Below are positions 5,601-12,157 of a DNA stretch of 20,311 nucleotides, piece by piece. The stretch is from assembly GCA_035291485.1 (NCBI GenBank), contig DATDSA010000033.1, positions 1-20,311 on the forward strand, in the 5' to 3' direction. A program made the position numbers and the translations under genes. Each line of letters begins with the position of its first letter. Within the stretch, counting starts at the first letter, position 1. Origin of the DNA: 9FT-COMBO-53-11 sp035291485. Lineage in GTDB: Bacteria > Patescibacteriota > WWE3 > 9FT-COMBO-53-11. The notes beneath the pieces are model-generated. The model was given only the letters and a program-made list of their open reading frames with translations, made no database searches and had not been told where the DNA came from.

Positions 5601-6608
5601 TTATTTGCTCTTTAATTCGATCGCTCTCTTCGCGGCGGCGATGACGTTCTTGGCGACCAGACCAAACTTCACCATCAGCTCGTCCGGCTCACCGGATTCG
5701 CCAAAACGGTCCTTCACACCGACCCTAATTACAGGAACGGGGTGGTTTTCTCCCAGAAACTCCGCGATCGCTCCCCCCAGCGCCCCGTTGACCTGATGCT
5801 CCTCAGCCGTCACAATCGCCCCGGCCCTTTTGGCGGCGGCGAGGACGGTTTTTTCGTCCAGCGGTTTGACACTCGGGGAATCGTAGACCTCAACCCCCAG
5901 GCCCTCCTTTTCAAGCGCGCCGGCCGCCAGAATGGACTCGTGAACGAGCGGACCGCAGGCGAAGATCGCCACGTCCGGCTTTTCCTTCGCCGATTCCCAA
6001 AAGAGCTGGGCTCTGCCGATCTCAAAGGGCGTCTCCGCGGTCGTAATCACCGGTGTTTTTTCGCGGGCGAAGCGCATGTAGGCTGGGCCATAGATCTGGG
6101 CGATGGTTTCAACGATCCTTTTAGCCTCCCACAGATCGCAAGGGGCGAAGACCTTCATGTTAGGCTGGACCCGCATCAAGGTCATATCCTCCAGGGCCTG
6201 GTGGGTGGCCCCATCCGGGCCAACGGAAACCCCGGCGTGGGCGCCCATGATCTTGACGTTGGCGTTGTTCAGGGAGATGGTTGTCCGGATCTGTTCGTTG
6301 TTTCTCCCCGGAGAGAAAGCGGCATAGGAGGCGATAAAAGGCACCTTTCCGGCCATGGCCATTCCGGCCGCAACCGAGGCCATGTTCTGCTCGGCAACCC
6401 CGATCTCCACGTACCGGTCGGGGAACTCCTTCTGGAACATCTGGGCCCGGGTGGACTCGGAGAGATCGGCGCAGATGACCACCACGTTCGGGTCCCTCTT
6501 GCCGGCTTCGACCGCTCCCAACCCGAATCCGTCCCGGGTCGGTTTTGCCTCCAGCTTGGCCTTATCCAGAATGTTTTCTACTAATTTCGCGGCTCTGTTT
6601 ATTGGCAT
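5601..6608 (-). CDS. tktB: Transketolase C-terminal subunit
   Basis: 335 residues covering the pyrimidine-binding and C-terminal domains of a split transketolase, which transfers two-carbon units in the non-oxidative pentose phosphate pathway with thiamine diphosphate. RYVEIGVAEQNM at 65-76 carries the Glu (E73) that activates the cofactor; HAGVSVGPDGATHQALED at 124-141 is the family hallmark. It works with the N-terminal subunit encoded 45 nt upstream. The ATG has no SD; TACTAA lies 5 nt before it. The gap between the two subunit genes is a GTTAC-type repeat. The two-gene arrangement is common in archaea and in CPR bacteria. Confidence 0.93.
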   Translation of the reverse strand: MPINRAAKLVENILDKAKLEAKPTRDGFGLGAVEAGKRDPNVVVICADLSESTRAQMFQKEFPDRYVEIGVAEQNMASVAAGMAMAGKVPFIASYAAFSPGRNNEQIRTTISLNNANVKIMGAHAGVSVGPDGATHQALEDMTLMRVQPNMKVFAPCDLWEAKRIVETIAQIYGPAYMRFAREKTPVITTAETPFEIGRAQLFWESAKEKPDVAIFACGPLVHESILAAGALEKEGLGVEVYDSPSVKPLDEKTVLAAAKRAGAIVTAEEHQVNGALGGAIAEFLGENHPVPVIRVGVKDRFGESGEPDELMVKFGLVAKNVIAAAKRAIELKSK

Positions 6609-6657
6609 ATGTTTTAGTAACTCAAGTTACTTAAGTAACTGCAGTAACTTCGGTTAC
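6609..6657. repeat. GTAACT-type short repeats between transketolase genes
   Basis: The word AGTAACT or its complement AGTTACT occurs several times in both orientations, including the palindrome AGTTACTTAAGTAACT. A similar repeat fills the spacer at 10301-10335. Confidence 0.6.
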
Positions 6658-7520
6658 TCGTGTTCACTCCTGATCCTGCCTCCCAGGGTCCTGATCTCTC
6701 TAATCGCTTCGAGCGCCTCCTCCGGTTTGGGCGGCTTGCCGTGCCACTCGTACTTTCGCTCCATAAACTCCACTCCCCGCCCCGGGATCGTGTGCGCCAG
6801 GATCAGCGAGGGCTTGTTGAAGACCGCCTTGGCCTTGTTGACGGCGGCGATCAGCTCCTCGATGTTGTGGCCATCGATGTCTTGGACGTGCCAGTTGAAG
6901 GCCTCGTACTTCTGCATCAGAGGCTCCAGCGGCATCACATTCTCGGTGAAGCCGTTGATCTGGATGTTGTTGCGGTCGAGGATCGCGATCAGGTTGCCGA
7001 GCTTGTTGTTGCCGGCGAACATCGCCGCCTCCCAGACCTGGCCGGCCTGTTGTTCCCCGTCGCTCATCAGCACGTAGGTCCACCACTTCTTTTTGTCCAT
7101 CTGGGCAACCTTCGCCATTCCGGCGGCCTGAGAAAGGCCGGAGCCCAGGGGACCGGAGGTGGTCTCCACTCCCGGCAGCTTCTCCCGTTCGGGGTGCCCC
7201 TGCAGACGGGTGCCCAGCTTCCGCAGGGTCCAGAGCTCCTCGTGGGGGAAATAGCCGGAATGAGCCATCACGGTGTAGCGGGCGGGACAATAATGGCCGC
7301 AGGAGAGCAACAACCGGTCGCGCTCCTCCCAATCGGGCTTCTTGGGATTGTGGTTGAGGATGTGGAAGTACATCGCCGTCCAGATCTCCATCGTCCCCAG
7401 CGGGGCAGCGGAGTGGCCGGAACCGGCCTTGGTGAGCATTTTGATCAGGTCCACCCGCATCTCGTTCGCCATCTTGTAGAGATCGTCCACGCTGTAGTGT
7501 TCTTTCTTGGGGAATTGCAT
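6654..7520 (-). CDS. tktA: Transketolase N-terminal subunit
   Basis: 288 residues forming the diphosphate-binding half of the enzyme. Visible motifs: GSGHSAAPLG at 33-42, GHY at 75-77, GPLGSGLSQAAG at 123-134, and the thiamine diphosphate motif from SDGEQQAG (153-160) to DRNNIQ (182-187), where D154 and N184 should bind the metal. SDGE in place of GDGE is common in the archaeal-type split form. H260 near the C-terminus matches a substrate-site His. It lies just upstream of the C-terminal subunit. No SD is seen before the ATG. Confidence 0.93.
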   Translation of the reverse strand: MQFPKKEHYSVDDLYKMANEMRVDLIKMLTKAGSGHSAAPLGTMEIWTAMYFHILNHNPKKPDWEERDRLLLSCGHYCPARYTVMAHSGYFPHEELWTLRKLGTRLQGHPEREKLPGVETTSGPLGSGLSQAAGMAKVAQMDKKKWWTYVLMSDGEQQAGQVWEAAMFAGNNKLGNLIAILDRNNIQINGFTENVMPLEPLMQKYEAFNWHVQDIDGHNIEELIAAVNKAKAVFNKPSLILAHTIPGRGVEFMERKYEWHGKPPKPEEALEAIREIRTLGGRIRSEHE

Positions 7521-7558
7521 ATTAGCTAGTGCTGTCCTCGCTGATGCTCGGTTGCAAT

Positions 7559-7580
7559 AATTTTGCGCATTCGCAAAATT
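7559..7580 (-). terminator. Hairpin over the LOG-family stop codon
   Basis: Perfect 9-bp stem AATTTTGCG / CGCAAAATT with a 4-nt loop. The TAA of the LOG gene is at its edge. No long T run follows, so it may protect or attenuate the transcript more than end it. Confidence 0.45.
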
Positions 7581-8157
7581 AGTAAACAGCCGCGGGACCG
7601 TCGTTGTCCGCTTCCAGTCTTCGGATCTCCTTCAGGACCGCCTCCGGGCTGTCCACGATCCGGTAGACCTTCATCTCTTCTCCTCTAATATACATATTTT
7701 TCTCGAAGGCCGCCAACATGTCCCGCCAGAATTCGCCGTAGAGAATGAAGGGTTTGTGGTGGCCGAAGTAGAGACGGGCCAGACCCCAGGCCATCCCAAA
7801 CTCCGAGAGGGTACCGGTACCACCCTTGAAGGCGATATAAGCGTCCCCCGCGTCCAGCAGCTTCATCGTCCGGTCGATGTAGTGTTCGGTCACGATCTCC
7901 TCGTCGATCACGTTGGTCTTGTCGCGGCCCTCAAAGAGCGGGGCGTTTTTGGGGTAGAAACTGACACCGATCACCCGGCCGCCGGCGGCGTGGGCGCCCA
8001 GAGTGGCAGCTTTCATCACTCCCGGCCCCCCACCGTTCACGATCGTGTAGCCGCTCTCCGCCAGGAGTTTAGCCGTCGCAAAGGCGTCTTTCCAGACCTG
8101 GTCGCCCTCTTTTGCGTCCGCGAAACCGAAAATAGTGATCTTCTTAAACTTGCTCAC
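7579..8157 (-). CDS. LOG family (TIGR00725/TIGR00730-like) nucleotide-binding protein
   Basis: A 192-residue Rossmann-fold protein with both LOG signatures: NGGGPGVMKA at 41-50 and KGGTGTLSEF at 111-120 (PGGxGTxxE type, with Lys for Pro). Characterised members cleave nucleoside 5'-monophosphates to ribose 5-phosphate and base, which would suit its position among pentose phosphate genes; the substrate here is inferred. The start is GTG with GATAAT 8 nt upstream inside an AT-rich repeat and no SD, so translation is probably near-leaderless. Older databases call the family lysine decarboxylase, which is misleading. Confidence 0.85.
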   Translation of the reverse strand: MSKFKKITIFGFADAKEGDQVWKDAFATAKLLAESGYTIVNGGGPGVMKAATLGAHAAGGRVIGVSFYPKNAPLFEGRDKTNVIDEEIVTEHYIDRTMKLLDAGDAYIAFKGGTGTLSEFGMAWGLARLYFGHHKPFILYGEFWRDMLAAFEKNMYIRGEEMKVYRIVDSPEAVLKEIRRLEADNDGPAAVY

Positions 8158-8164
8158 GGCAAGT

Positions 8165-8199
8165 AATTATCAATTATCAATTAACCAATTAGCAAATAG
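8165..8199 (-). repeat. AT-rich promoter-like repeat element, copy 1
   Basis: Reverse-strand CTATTTGCTAATTG followed by TTGATAATTGATAATT. Two near-identical copies lie at 9312-9348 and 12014-12050, each directly upstream of a reverse-strand gene. A GATAAT (8166-8171) is 8 nt before the LOG start and may be its -10. Confidence 0.7.
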
Positions 8200-8209
8200 A
8201 AAGACAGCA

Positions 8210-8240
8210 AATTATCAATTAGCAGGTGGACAATTAACAG
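8210..8240. repeat. Partial AT-rich repeat
   Basis: A second degenerate run (AAATTATCAATTAGCA and CAATTAACAG) between copy 1 and the four-helix-bundle gene. Confidence 0.5.
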
Positions 8241-8269
8241 TTGACAAAAAACGGATCTCGGTGAACAAT
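8241..8269 (+). promoter_or_regulatory. Promoter of the four-helix-bundle gene
   Basis: A perfect -35 TTGACA (8241-8246), 17-nt spacer, then AACAAT (8264-8269), which ends 7 nt before the ATG. This predicts a leaderless mRNA. Confidence 0.55.
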
Positions 8270-8276
8270 TAGCCAA

Positions 8277-8633
8277 ATGGCGGGAATAAAGTCCGATCAA
8301 CTCTACGAACGCGCTAAAGAGTTCGCGCTGGGATGCGCCAAAATTGGTTCCGTAGTCCCAAAAACGACTGCCAACATTACCTACTTCAGACAACTTGTTC
8401 GGTCCTCCGCTTCAATCGCTGCAAACTATCTTGAAGCTCAAGAAGCGTTGGGTAAACAGGACTTCGTCTTTCGCTTAAAGATATGCCGGAAAGAAGCCAA
8501 AGAATCTCGATACTGGTTAGAACTTTTGTCCGAATTGAATCACGCCGGTGAGAAGTTGATTGAACTACAACGGGAGGCCGATGAACTCGTAAGGATTTTC
8601 AGCAAGTCTGTTAGAACCACCGAATCTCACTAA
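8277..8633 (+). CDS. Four helix bundle protein (S23/TIGR02436-like)
   Basis: A 118-residue helical protein with the family pattern: LYERAKEFALGCAKI, then FRQLVRSSASIAANYLEAQEA around 39-59, FVFRLKICRKEAKESRYWLELL around 64-85 and a last helix with ELQREADELVRIF. The family was first known from rRNA intervening sequences and is related to the Avd accessory protein of diversity-generating retroelements; stand-alone copies have no agreed role. It is one of the few forward genes in a reverse-strand block and is flanked on both sides by AT-rich repeats in opposite orientation, which suggests insertion as a unit. No SD; promoter elements place transcription start at the ATG. Confidence 0.85.
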   Translation: MAGIKSDQLYERAKEFALGCAKIGSVVPKTTANITYFRQLVRSSASIAANYLEAQEALGKQDFVFRLKICRKEAKESRYWLELLSELNHAGEKLIELQREADELVRIFSKSVRTTESH

Positions 8634-8668
8634 TTTGATAATTGGGAATTTGTTAATTGCTAATTGAT
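8634..8668 (+). repeat. AT-rich repeat, 3' flank of the four-helix-bundle gene
   Basis: TTTGATAATTGGG and TTGTTAATTGCTAATTG, in inverted orientation relative to the repeat at 8165-8199. The end overlaps the last codons of the RPE-like gene. Confidence 0.55.
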
Positions 8669-9303
8669 CTCAGGGATTCTATCGCGTTGGGGACATCCTC
8701 GGCTTTAAAGATGGCCGAACCTGCCACCAGGATCGTCACCCCCGCAGCGAGCATCCCCGGCGCCGTTTCGGCGCTCACCCCGATATCGACCGAAATCGGC
8801 AGGTTCGGAAATTTGCCCCGAACCTTCTTGATGGTCTCCAGGACCGCGGGGTTGAACTTCTGTCCGCCGAAGCCACTCTGCCCGCCCATCGCCTGAAAGC
8901 GGTCGACCTTTTCCAGAATTTTTTCGTAGCCGGCGAGAGGGGTTTCGGGCTCGGCGGCGAGACCAACGGAGAAACCGATGGCCCGGGCCTGGGCGAAGAT
9001 CGGCTCCCAATCCTTAGCGGATTCGACATGGAAGATCAGCTGGTCCACCCCGGGGTGGTGGAGGCGCTCGATCCAGTTCGCGGGATCGGAAACCATCAGA
9101 TCGGCTTCGATTTTCGGGGGCGGGTTGTACCCCAGCGCGTCGATCGCGTCCAGAACCAGAGGGTCGGAGAAGGTGGTGTTGTCGACGAAGATGCCGTCCA
9201 TGATGTCCCACTGAACCCGGTCAACGTGAGAGGCAACCAGATCAAAGCGCTGGAGGAATTCTTCGCGGGTGTCGACGAGGAGCGCGGGAACGATTTCGGG
9301 CAT
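8653..9303 (-). CDS. Ribulose-phosphate 3-epimerase-like protein with altered metal site
   Basis: A 216-residue TIM barrel of the RPE family, which interconverts ribulose and xylulose 5-phosphate. WDIMDGIFVDNTTF at 32-45, FHVES at 91-95, GFGGQKFNP at 144-152, SVDIGV at 171-176 and VAGSAIF at 193-199 are present. Both Asp residues that act as acid/base and metal ligand (D33, D173) are kept. The two His metal ligands are not: HLDVMDG reads QWDIMDG (Q31) and the second His is D68 (EADLM). MSVNPGFGGQ reads AMGGQSGFGGQ. Activity as a classical RPE is therefore uncertain. The start is ATG; an upstream TTG reading is only six codons longer and lies in the AT repeat. GATAAT is 10 nt upstream. Confidence 0.8.
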   Translation of the reverse strand: MPEIVPALLVDTREEFLQRFDLVASHVDRVQWDIMDGIFVDNTTFSDPLVLDAIDALGYNPPPKIEADLMVSDPANWIERLHHPGVDQLIFHVESAKDWEPIFAQARAIGFSVGLAAEPETPLAGYEKILEKVDRFQAMGGQSGFGGQKFNPAVLETIKKVRGKFPNLPISVDIGVSAETAPGMLAAGVTILVAGSAIFKAEDVPNAIESLRSISN

Positions 9304-9311
9304 ATCAACCC

Positions 9312-9348
9312 AAATTATCAATTATCAATCGATCAATTAGCAAATAAG
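9312..9348 (-). repeat. AT-rich promoter-like repeat element, copy 2
   Basis: Reverse-strand TTTGCTAATTGATCG then ATTGATAATTGATAATT. GATAAT (9314-9319) precedes the RPE-like ATG by 10 nt. Confidence 0.7.
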
Positions 9349-9359
9349 CAAACGGCCCG

Positions 9360-9368
9360 TGATAGGAT
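9360..9368 (+). promoter_or_regulatory. Extended -10 promoter for the 9429 gene
   Basis: TGA-TAGGAT, close to the -10 of the third cassette (TGA-TAGAAT). The leader that follows contains CCGCC-TT-GGCGG and CTCCGC/GCGGGAG hairpins; the second could mask part of the GGAGGAGG ribosome site. Confidence 0.45.
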
Positions 9369-9428
9369 AAAATCAATCAAGAAAACCACCGCCTTGGCGG
9401 GGCTCCGCTGAAAGCGGGAGGAGGAGTG

Positions 9429-9668
9429 ATGGGTTCGCCCTGGAGAAGGAGGAACAAGAGCATCATCACTCTGGAGGAGGCGGTCTTTAAGGGCCGGCGC
9501 GTCTGCCAAAAGTGCGGCGAGAAGATTCTGCGGCGAAAAGCCGAAGAAGGAGAGAGGGATGGGTCTGTTGAGAACGGTGCGGAGGTGGTTGAGGCTCCCC
9601 GAGAAGCCGGCGGTGAAGAAACCGCGGCCGAAGTACATGTGGGAGATCCTGAACCGGATTCTCCCTGA
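9429..9668 (+). CDS. Small protein with a CxxC knuckle, overlapping the next ORF
   Basis: A 79-residue ORF (MGSPWRRRNKSIITLEEAVF at the start) with RRVCQKCGEKIL near residues 25-36, a single CxxC zinc-knuckle-like pair. The ATG follows GGGAGGAGGAG; a GTG directly before it is a less likely start. The first 43 codons use mostly G or C in the third position, like neighbouring genes, but the acidic tail from about residue 44 does not and overlaps a well-supported ORF in another frame from 9559. The real protein may therefore be shorter, or a frameshift may join the two. Function unknown. Confidence 0.5.
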   Translation: MGSPWRRRNKSIITLEEAVFKGRRVCQKCGEKILRRKAEEGERDGSVENGAEVVEAPREAGGEETAAEVHVGDPEPDSP

Positions 9669-9756
9669 AGAGCACCCGCGAAAACGATGGCGAGAGAATC
9701 CGTACGACCAGCTCGCCAACAAGCGCGTGAGTGAGGTCTTTCCCCCGAAGAGTTAA
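9559..9756 (+). CDS. Small basic protein (65 aa)
   Basis: A 65-residue Arg/Lys-rich product (MGLLRTVRRWLRLPEKPAVK at the N-terminus, then KYMWEILNRILPEEHPRKRW). GAAGGAGAGAGG precedes the ATG. Nearly all third codon positions in its first 30 codons are G or C, strong support for this frame over the overlapping one. It shares 110 nt with the end of the CxxC ORF. An imperfect hairpin follows. No family is recognised. Confidence 0.6.
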   Translation: MGLLRTVRRWLRLPEKPAVKKPRPKYMWEILNRILPEEHPRKRWRENPYDQLANKRVSEVFPPKS

Positions 9757-9787
9757 GCTATCTGCCAGCGAGGATTAAACCCCTCAA

Positions 9788-9802
9788 TTTGCGAAGCAAA
9801 TC
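9788..9802. repeat. Small palindrome ATTTGC-GAA-GCAAAT
   Basis: A perfect 6-bp inverted repeat with a 3-nt loop. Similar short palindromes occur at about 14345-14358 and 14370-14380. Confidence 0.4.
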
Positions 9803-9805
9803 TAG

Positions 9806-9840
9806 CCCCGCATTCAGAATTGTTCTGGTGCGGGGCGTCT
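9806..9840 (+). terminator. Hairpin between convergent genes
   Basis: CCCCGCA pairs with TGCGGGG, with an inner CAGAA/TTCTG stem. The forward strand continues GCGTCTTCTT, a weak T-rich tail; it may serve both directions. Confidence 0.5.
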
Positions 9841-9842
9841 TC

Positions 9843-10298
9843 TTATGCCTGGACTTCCAGATCGGCGATTTTCTGGAGGCGGCGAAGGTGCCGCTCCTCG
9901 CTGGGGGAAGGAGTTTCGAGCCAGAGTTTCACGATTTTTTGGGCCTGCTCTTCGGTCAGGTGATCGGCCGGCAGGGCGAGCACGTTGGCGCCGTCGTGCT
10001 GGCGAGACTGCTTCACTAGTGTTGCGTCGTCGCTCCAGACAACCGCCGAACGCACTCCCCGGAATTTGTTGGCGACGATGTCCACCCCCACCGCCGAACC
10101 GCAGAGCAGGATCCCCCGGTTTTCTTCGGGGCTCTCCGCCACTCTCCGGGCGACCTGGGCGGCAAAATCGGGGTAGTCGTCGGTCTGGTCGTAAACGGTG
10201 TTGCCGAGGTCCTCAAAGGGAAGTTTCCAATCCGCCAGCCAAGTCTTGATCTTTTCTTTGAGCTCAAACCCGCGGTGGTCCGTACCGAGGTAAATCAC
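9843..10298 (-). CDS. rpiB: Ribose-5-phosphate isomerase B
   Basis: A 151-residue RpiB/LacA/LacB family protein that interconverts ribose 5-phosphate and ribulose 5-phosphate. Visible: GTDHRGFELK at 5-14, DYPDFA at 41-46, LCGSAVGVDIVANKFRGVR at 65-83 with the catalytic Cys at 66, and QHDGANVLAL at 100-109 with the conserved His at 101. The GTGxG loop reads GSAVG, a modest change. Start GTG, with TAACTT 6 nt upstream and no SD. It completes the non-oxidative pentose phosphate set together with the split transketolase and RPE-like gene. Confidence 0.9.
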   Translation of the reverse strand: MIYLGTDHRGFELKEKIKTWLADWKLPFEDLGNTVYDQTDDYPDFAAQVARRVAESPEENRGILLCGSAVGVDIVANKFRGVRSAVVWSDDATLVKQSRQHDGANVLALPADHLTEEQAQKIVKLWLETPSPSEERHLRRLQKIADLEVQA

Positions 10299-10300
10299 AA

Positions 10301-10335
10301 CTTAAAGTTACAAGTTTCAAGTAACAAGTAACAAG
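10301..10335. repeat. AAGTTAC-type short repeats between rpiB and MFS
   Basis: Tandem CAAGTAA words and their complement. The rpiB -10 (TAACTT, 10305-10310) lies inside it. Confidence 0.6.
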
Positions 10336-10338
10336 TGG

Positions 10339-11499
10339 CTATCTCGCTTTGACGAAAGTGATCGCGAGCAAGGACCCCAGCGCGGCCGGGATAAAGAGGA
10401 TCGGCCAATTGGACGGGAAGAAGTACCAAAGAATAGCGCAAAGCAGGACCGCGAAGATGATCGTCAGGTGAATGCTCACCTCTCTCTTAAGAACCGAAAG
10501 AAAGTGGTCCTTCTTGGCCAGTTTGTAAAACAGAGATTCCGCCCCAATCCCATAAAAAGGGGCCACCAACCCCCGGTAAGCATTGAGAACCGCCAGTGCC
10601 AAAATGCCGGGGAAAAATCCGACCAGAAACCAAAACGGCGCCAGGAACAACGCCCCGGCCTTAAAAACCCGGCGGCTTCCGAGAGAATCCACCACCCTCC
10701 CGGCGACAACCATGAGCGCCACCTCGACCACCGCAAAAACGGAAGTTACCGCTCCCAAATTGGTGAATGATTTCACCACTCCGAAGAGGAAAAGAGGCCA
10801 AAAGAGAGCAGCGATCACATTCTCCAACCTGATCCCTAAGAATCCGGTCAGAACCGGGCGCCAGGGGCGGGAAAAAGTTTCCGCCAGGATCTGCTTCGCT
10901 CCAACGAAACGAAATCCGAGATGATCACCGACCCAAAGAATCGGGATACTGGAAAGAAGGATCAACAACATCCCTAGCCCGTAGAGGACGGGGAAACCGA
11001 AGGTTGCCACCACCAGTCCGCCAAAGAACGGTGCCAGCGCCGAAACCACCGAGACAAAAACCCCCATCCAGGCGATCTTGCGCCCGAATTCCCCGTCCTT
11101 TCCGGAGGCCAGAAAAACACTGTGGTAGGTTACCCAGAAAGTAGGAATGGTCAGGCCTTCGAAAATAGCCGCCGGTAATATCAATAAAGGATTGCGGGCG
11201 GCCAAGAGCAAAAGGAGGAGGTTTAGGATCCGAAAAACATTGGCCAGCAAGACACTGCGGCCGGCTCCCAACCGCAGCAAAAAAGCCGGAGCGACTAGCA
11301 GAGAGAAGATCGCTGTCAACGAAAGAACCCCGTAAAAAGCCGGCAAATAGTAAAAGTTGCCGGTAAGCTGAAAGATATAGATCGGCACAAAAATTCCGAT
11401 CATTGAGAGCCCAAAGTGCAGGATCGAGGTGGTCAAATAGAGTGAATTGAGCGGGCGACGGTAGAAGTGATAGTGTTCAAGGCGACTGAGCCCTAACAT
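10339..11499 (-). CDS. MFS family transporter
   Basis: A 386-residue, very hydrophobic protein with about 10-12 membrane helices, for example GLSMIGIFVPIYIFQLTG, GVFVSVVSALAPFFGGLVVA and VTSVFAVVEVALMVVAG. The loop RVVDSLGSRRVFKAG near residue 265 resembles the MFS loop motif (GxLaDrxGrrxxl). The substrate cannot be told. The ATG has no SD; TGG-TATCTT ends 10 nt upstream. It lies 40 nt from rpiB and could be cotranscribed with it. Confidence 0.8.
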   Translation of the reverse strand: MLGLSRLEHYHFYRRPLNSLYLTTSILHFGLSMIGIFVPIYIFQLTGNFYYLPAFYGVLSLTAIFSLLVAPAFLLRLGAGRSVLLANVFRILNLLLLLLAARNPLLILPAAIFEGLTIPTFWVTYHSVFLASGKDGEFGRKIAWMGVFVSVVSALAPFFGGLVVATFGFPVLYGLGMLLILLSSIPILWVGDHLGFRFVGAKQILAETFSRPWRPVLTGFLGIRLENVIAALFWPLFLFGVVKSFTNLGAVTSVFAVVEVALMVVAGRVVDSLGSRRVFKAGALFLAPFWFLVGFFPGILALAVLNAYRGLVAPFYGIGAESLFYKLAKKDHFLSVLKREVSIHLTIIFAVLLCAILWYFFPSNWPILFIPAALGSLLAITFVKAR

Positions 11500-11509
11500 A
11501 ATAAGAAAT

Positions 11510-11518
11510 AAGATACCA
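11510..11518 (-). promoter_or_regulatory. Extended -10 upstream of the MFS gene
   Basis: Reverse-strand TGG-TATCTT, 10 nt before the ATG. Confidence 0.4.
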
Positions 11519-11582
11519 GATAAAGGGTGTCAGGAGTTAGAGACAAGACGAAGAACACAAGAAACGCCGAAGGGAAGACTGT

Positions 11583-11606
11583 AATAATATATTATATACT
11601 ATAACA
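11583..11606. other. AT-only palindromic stretch
   Basis: TAATATATTA and neighbouring TATA words between the MFS and DUF4870-like genes. It could supply an additional -10 for the MFS gene; no -35 is clear. Confidence 0.3.
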
Positions 11607-11640
11607 GCCGATCGGTTAAATCTTCAGTAATCTATCAGGG

Positions 11641-11988
11641 TCAAACCTTGAGTTTGCTCAGCTGTTTTTCCGCGATATCCCCGACCACCGGTAGTTTGTA
11701 CTGTACCCCCTGGTAGGCCTGATACATCAGGTAGAACCAGAGAATCAAGAGCACCAACCCCAGCGGAACACTGATAACCCACCAAAGAACATTGACCACC
11801 GGAACGTAGCCGATGACAAAGTTAAACACGAAGTAACCGCCGGTGAGGACGGTGGACTGCATCGCGTGGAAGCGAACGAACTTGTTCTGCTTCTCCGTCA
11901 GGAGAAGGAAAATCCCCGATACAAATCCCAAAAGATAGGCCAGTGCTCCCGTCAGGTTTTCTTCCAGTCCGATTTGAGTTTTAGCCAT
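11641..11988 (-). CDS. DUF4870/Tic20-like membrane protein
   Basis: A 115-residue protein with about three to four membrane helices and the DUF4870 hallmark at residues 14-45: GALAYLLGFVSGIFLLLTE, then NKFVRFHAMQS. A long hydrophobic segment (NVLWWVISVPLGLVLLILWF) and a short amphipathic tail follow. The role of the family is unknown. The ATG is preceded by GGGGTGAT, complementary to the anti-SD, and further upstream by the third copy of the AT-rich element. Confidence 0.8.
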   Translation of the reverse strand: MAKTQIGLEENLTGALAYLLGFVSGIFLLLTEKQNKFVRFHAMQSTVLTGGYFVFNFVIGYVPVVNVLWWVISVPLGLVLLILWFYLMYQAYQGVQYKLPVVGDIAEKQLSKLKV

Positions 11989-12013
11989 TCAAATCACCCC
12001 CCATCGAATGGCT

Positions 12014-12050
12014 CAATTATCAATTATCAATAGATCAATTAGCAAATAGG
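12014..12050 (-). repeat. AT-rich promoter-like repeat element, copy 3
   Basis: Reverse-strand TATTTGCTAATTGATC then ATTGATAATTGATAATT. TTGCTA and the last GATAAT (12016-12021) are 18 nt apart, so it can be read as a -35/-10 pair. Confidence 0.7.
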
Positions 12051-12157
12051 GACGCAGGATACCGTTTTCGAGGAACATCCCGCAGGGCAACGAGGGAGAA
12101 GCGACCTGTCCAACAGGCAGGGACGCTGTTTCCGAGAAAATGGTAACCGAGTCCCAA

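Noticed and set aside
5742..7529. Long forward ORFs opposite the two transketolase genes
   Set aside because: They are antisense to well-recognised enzymes, have no ribosome site or promoter and give low-complexity His/Gly/Arg-rich translations produced by the GC-rich reverse codons.
8165..8246. AT-rich repeats as a CRISPR array
   Set aside because: The units are short, degenerate and contiguous, with no regular spacers and no cas genes.
12051..12157. Possible ncRNA or small gene between the AT-rich repeat and the ligase stop
   Set aside because: The 107 nt contain no clear hairpin, promoter or SD-led ORF; a 73-codon reverse ORF there overlaps the ligase end in another frame and has no ribosome site.
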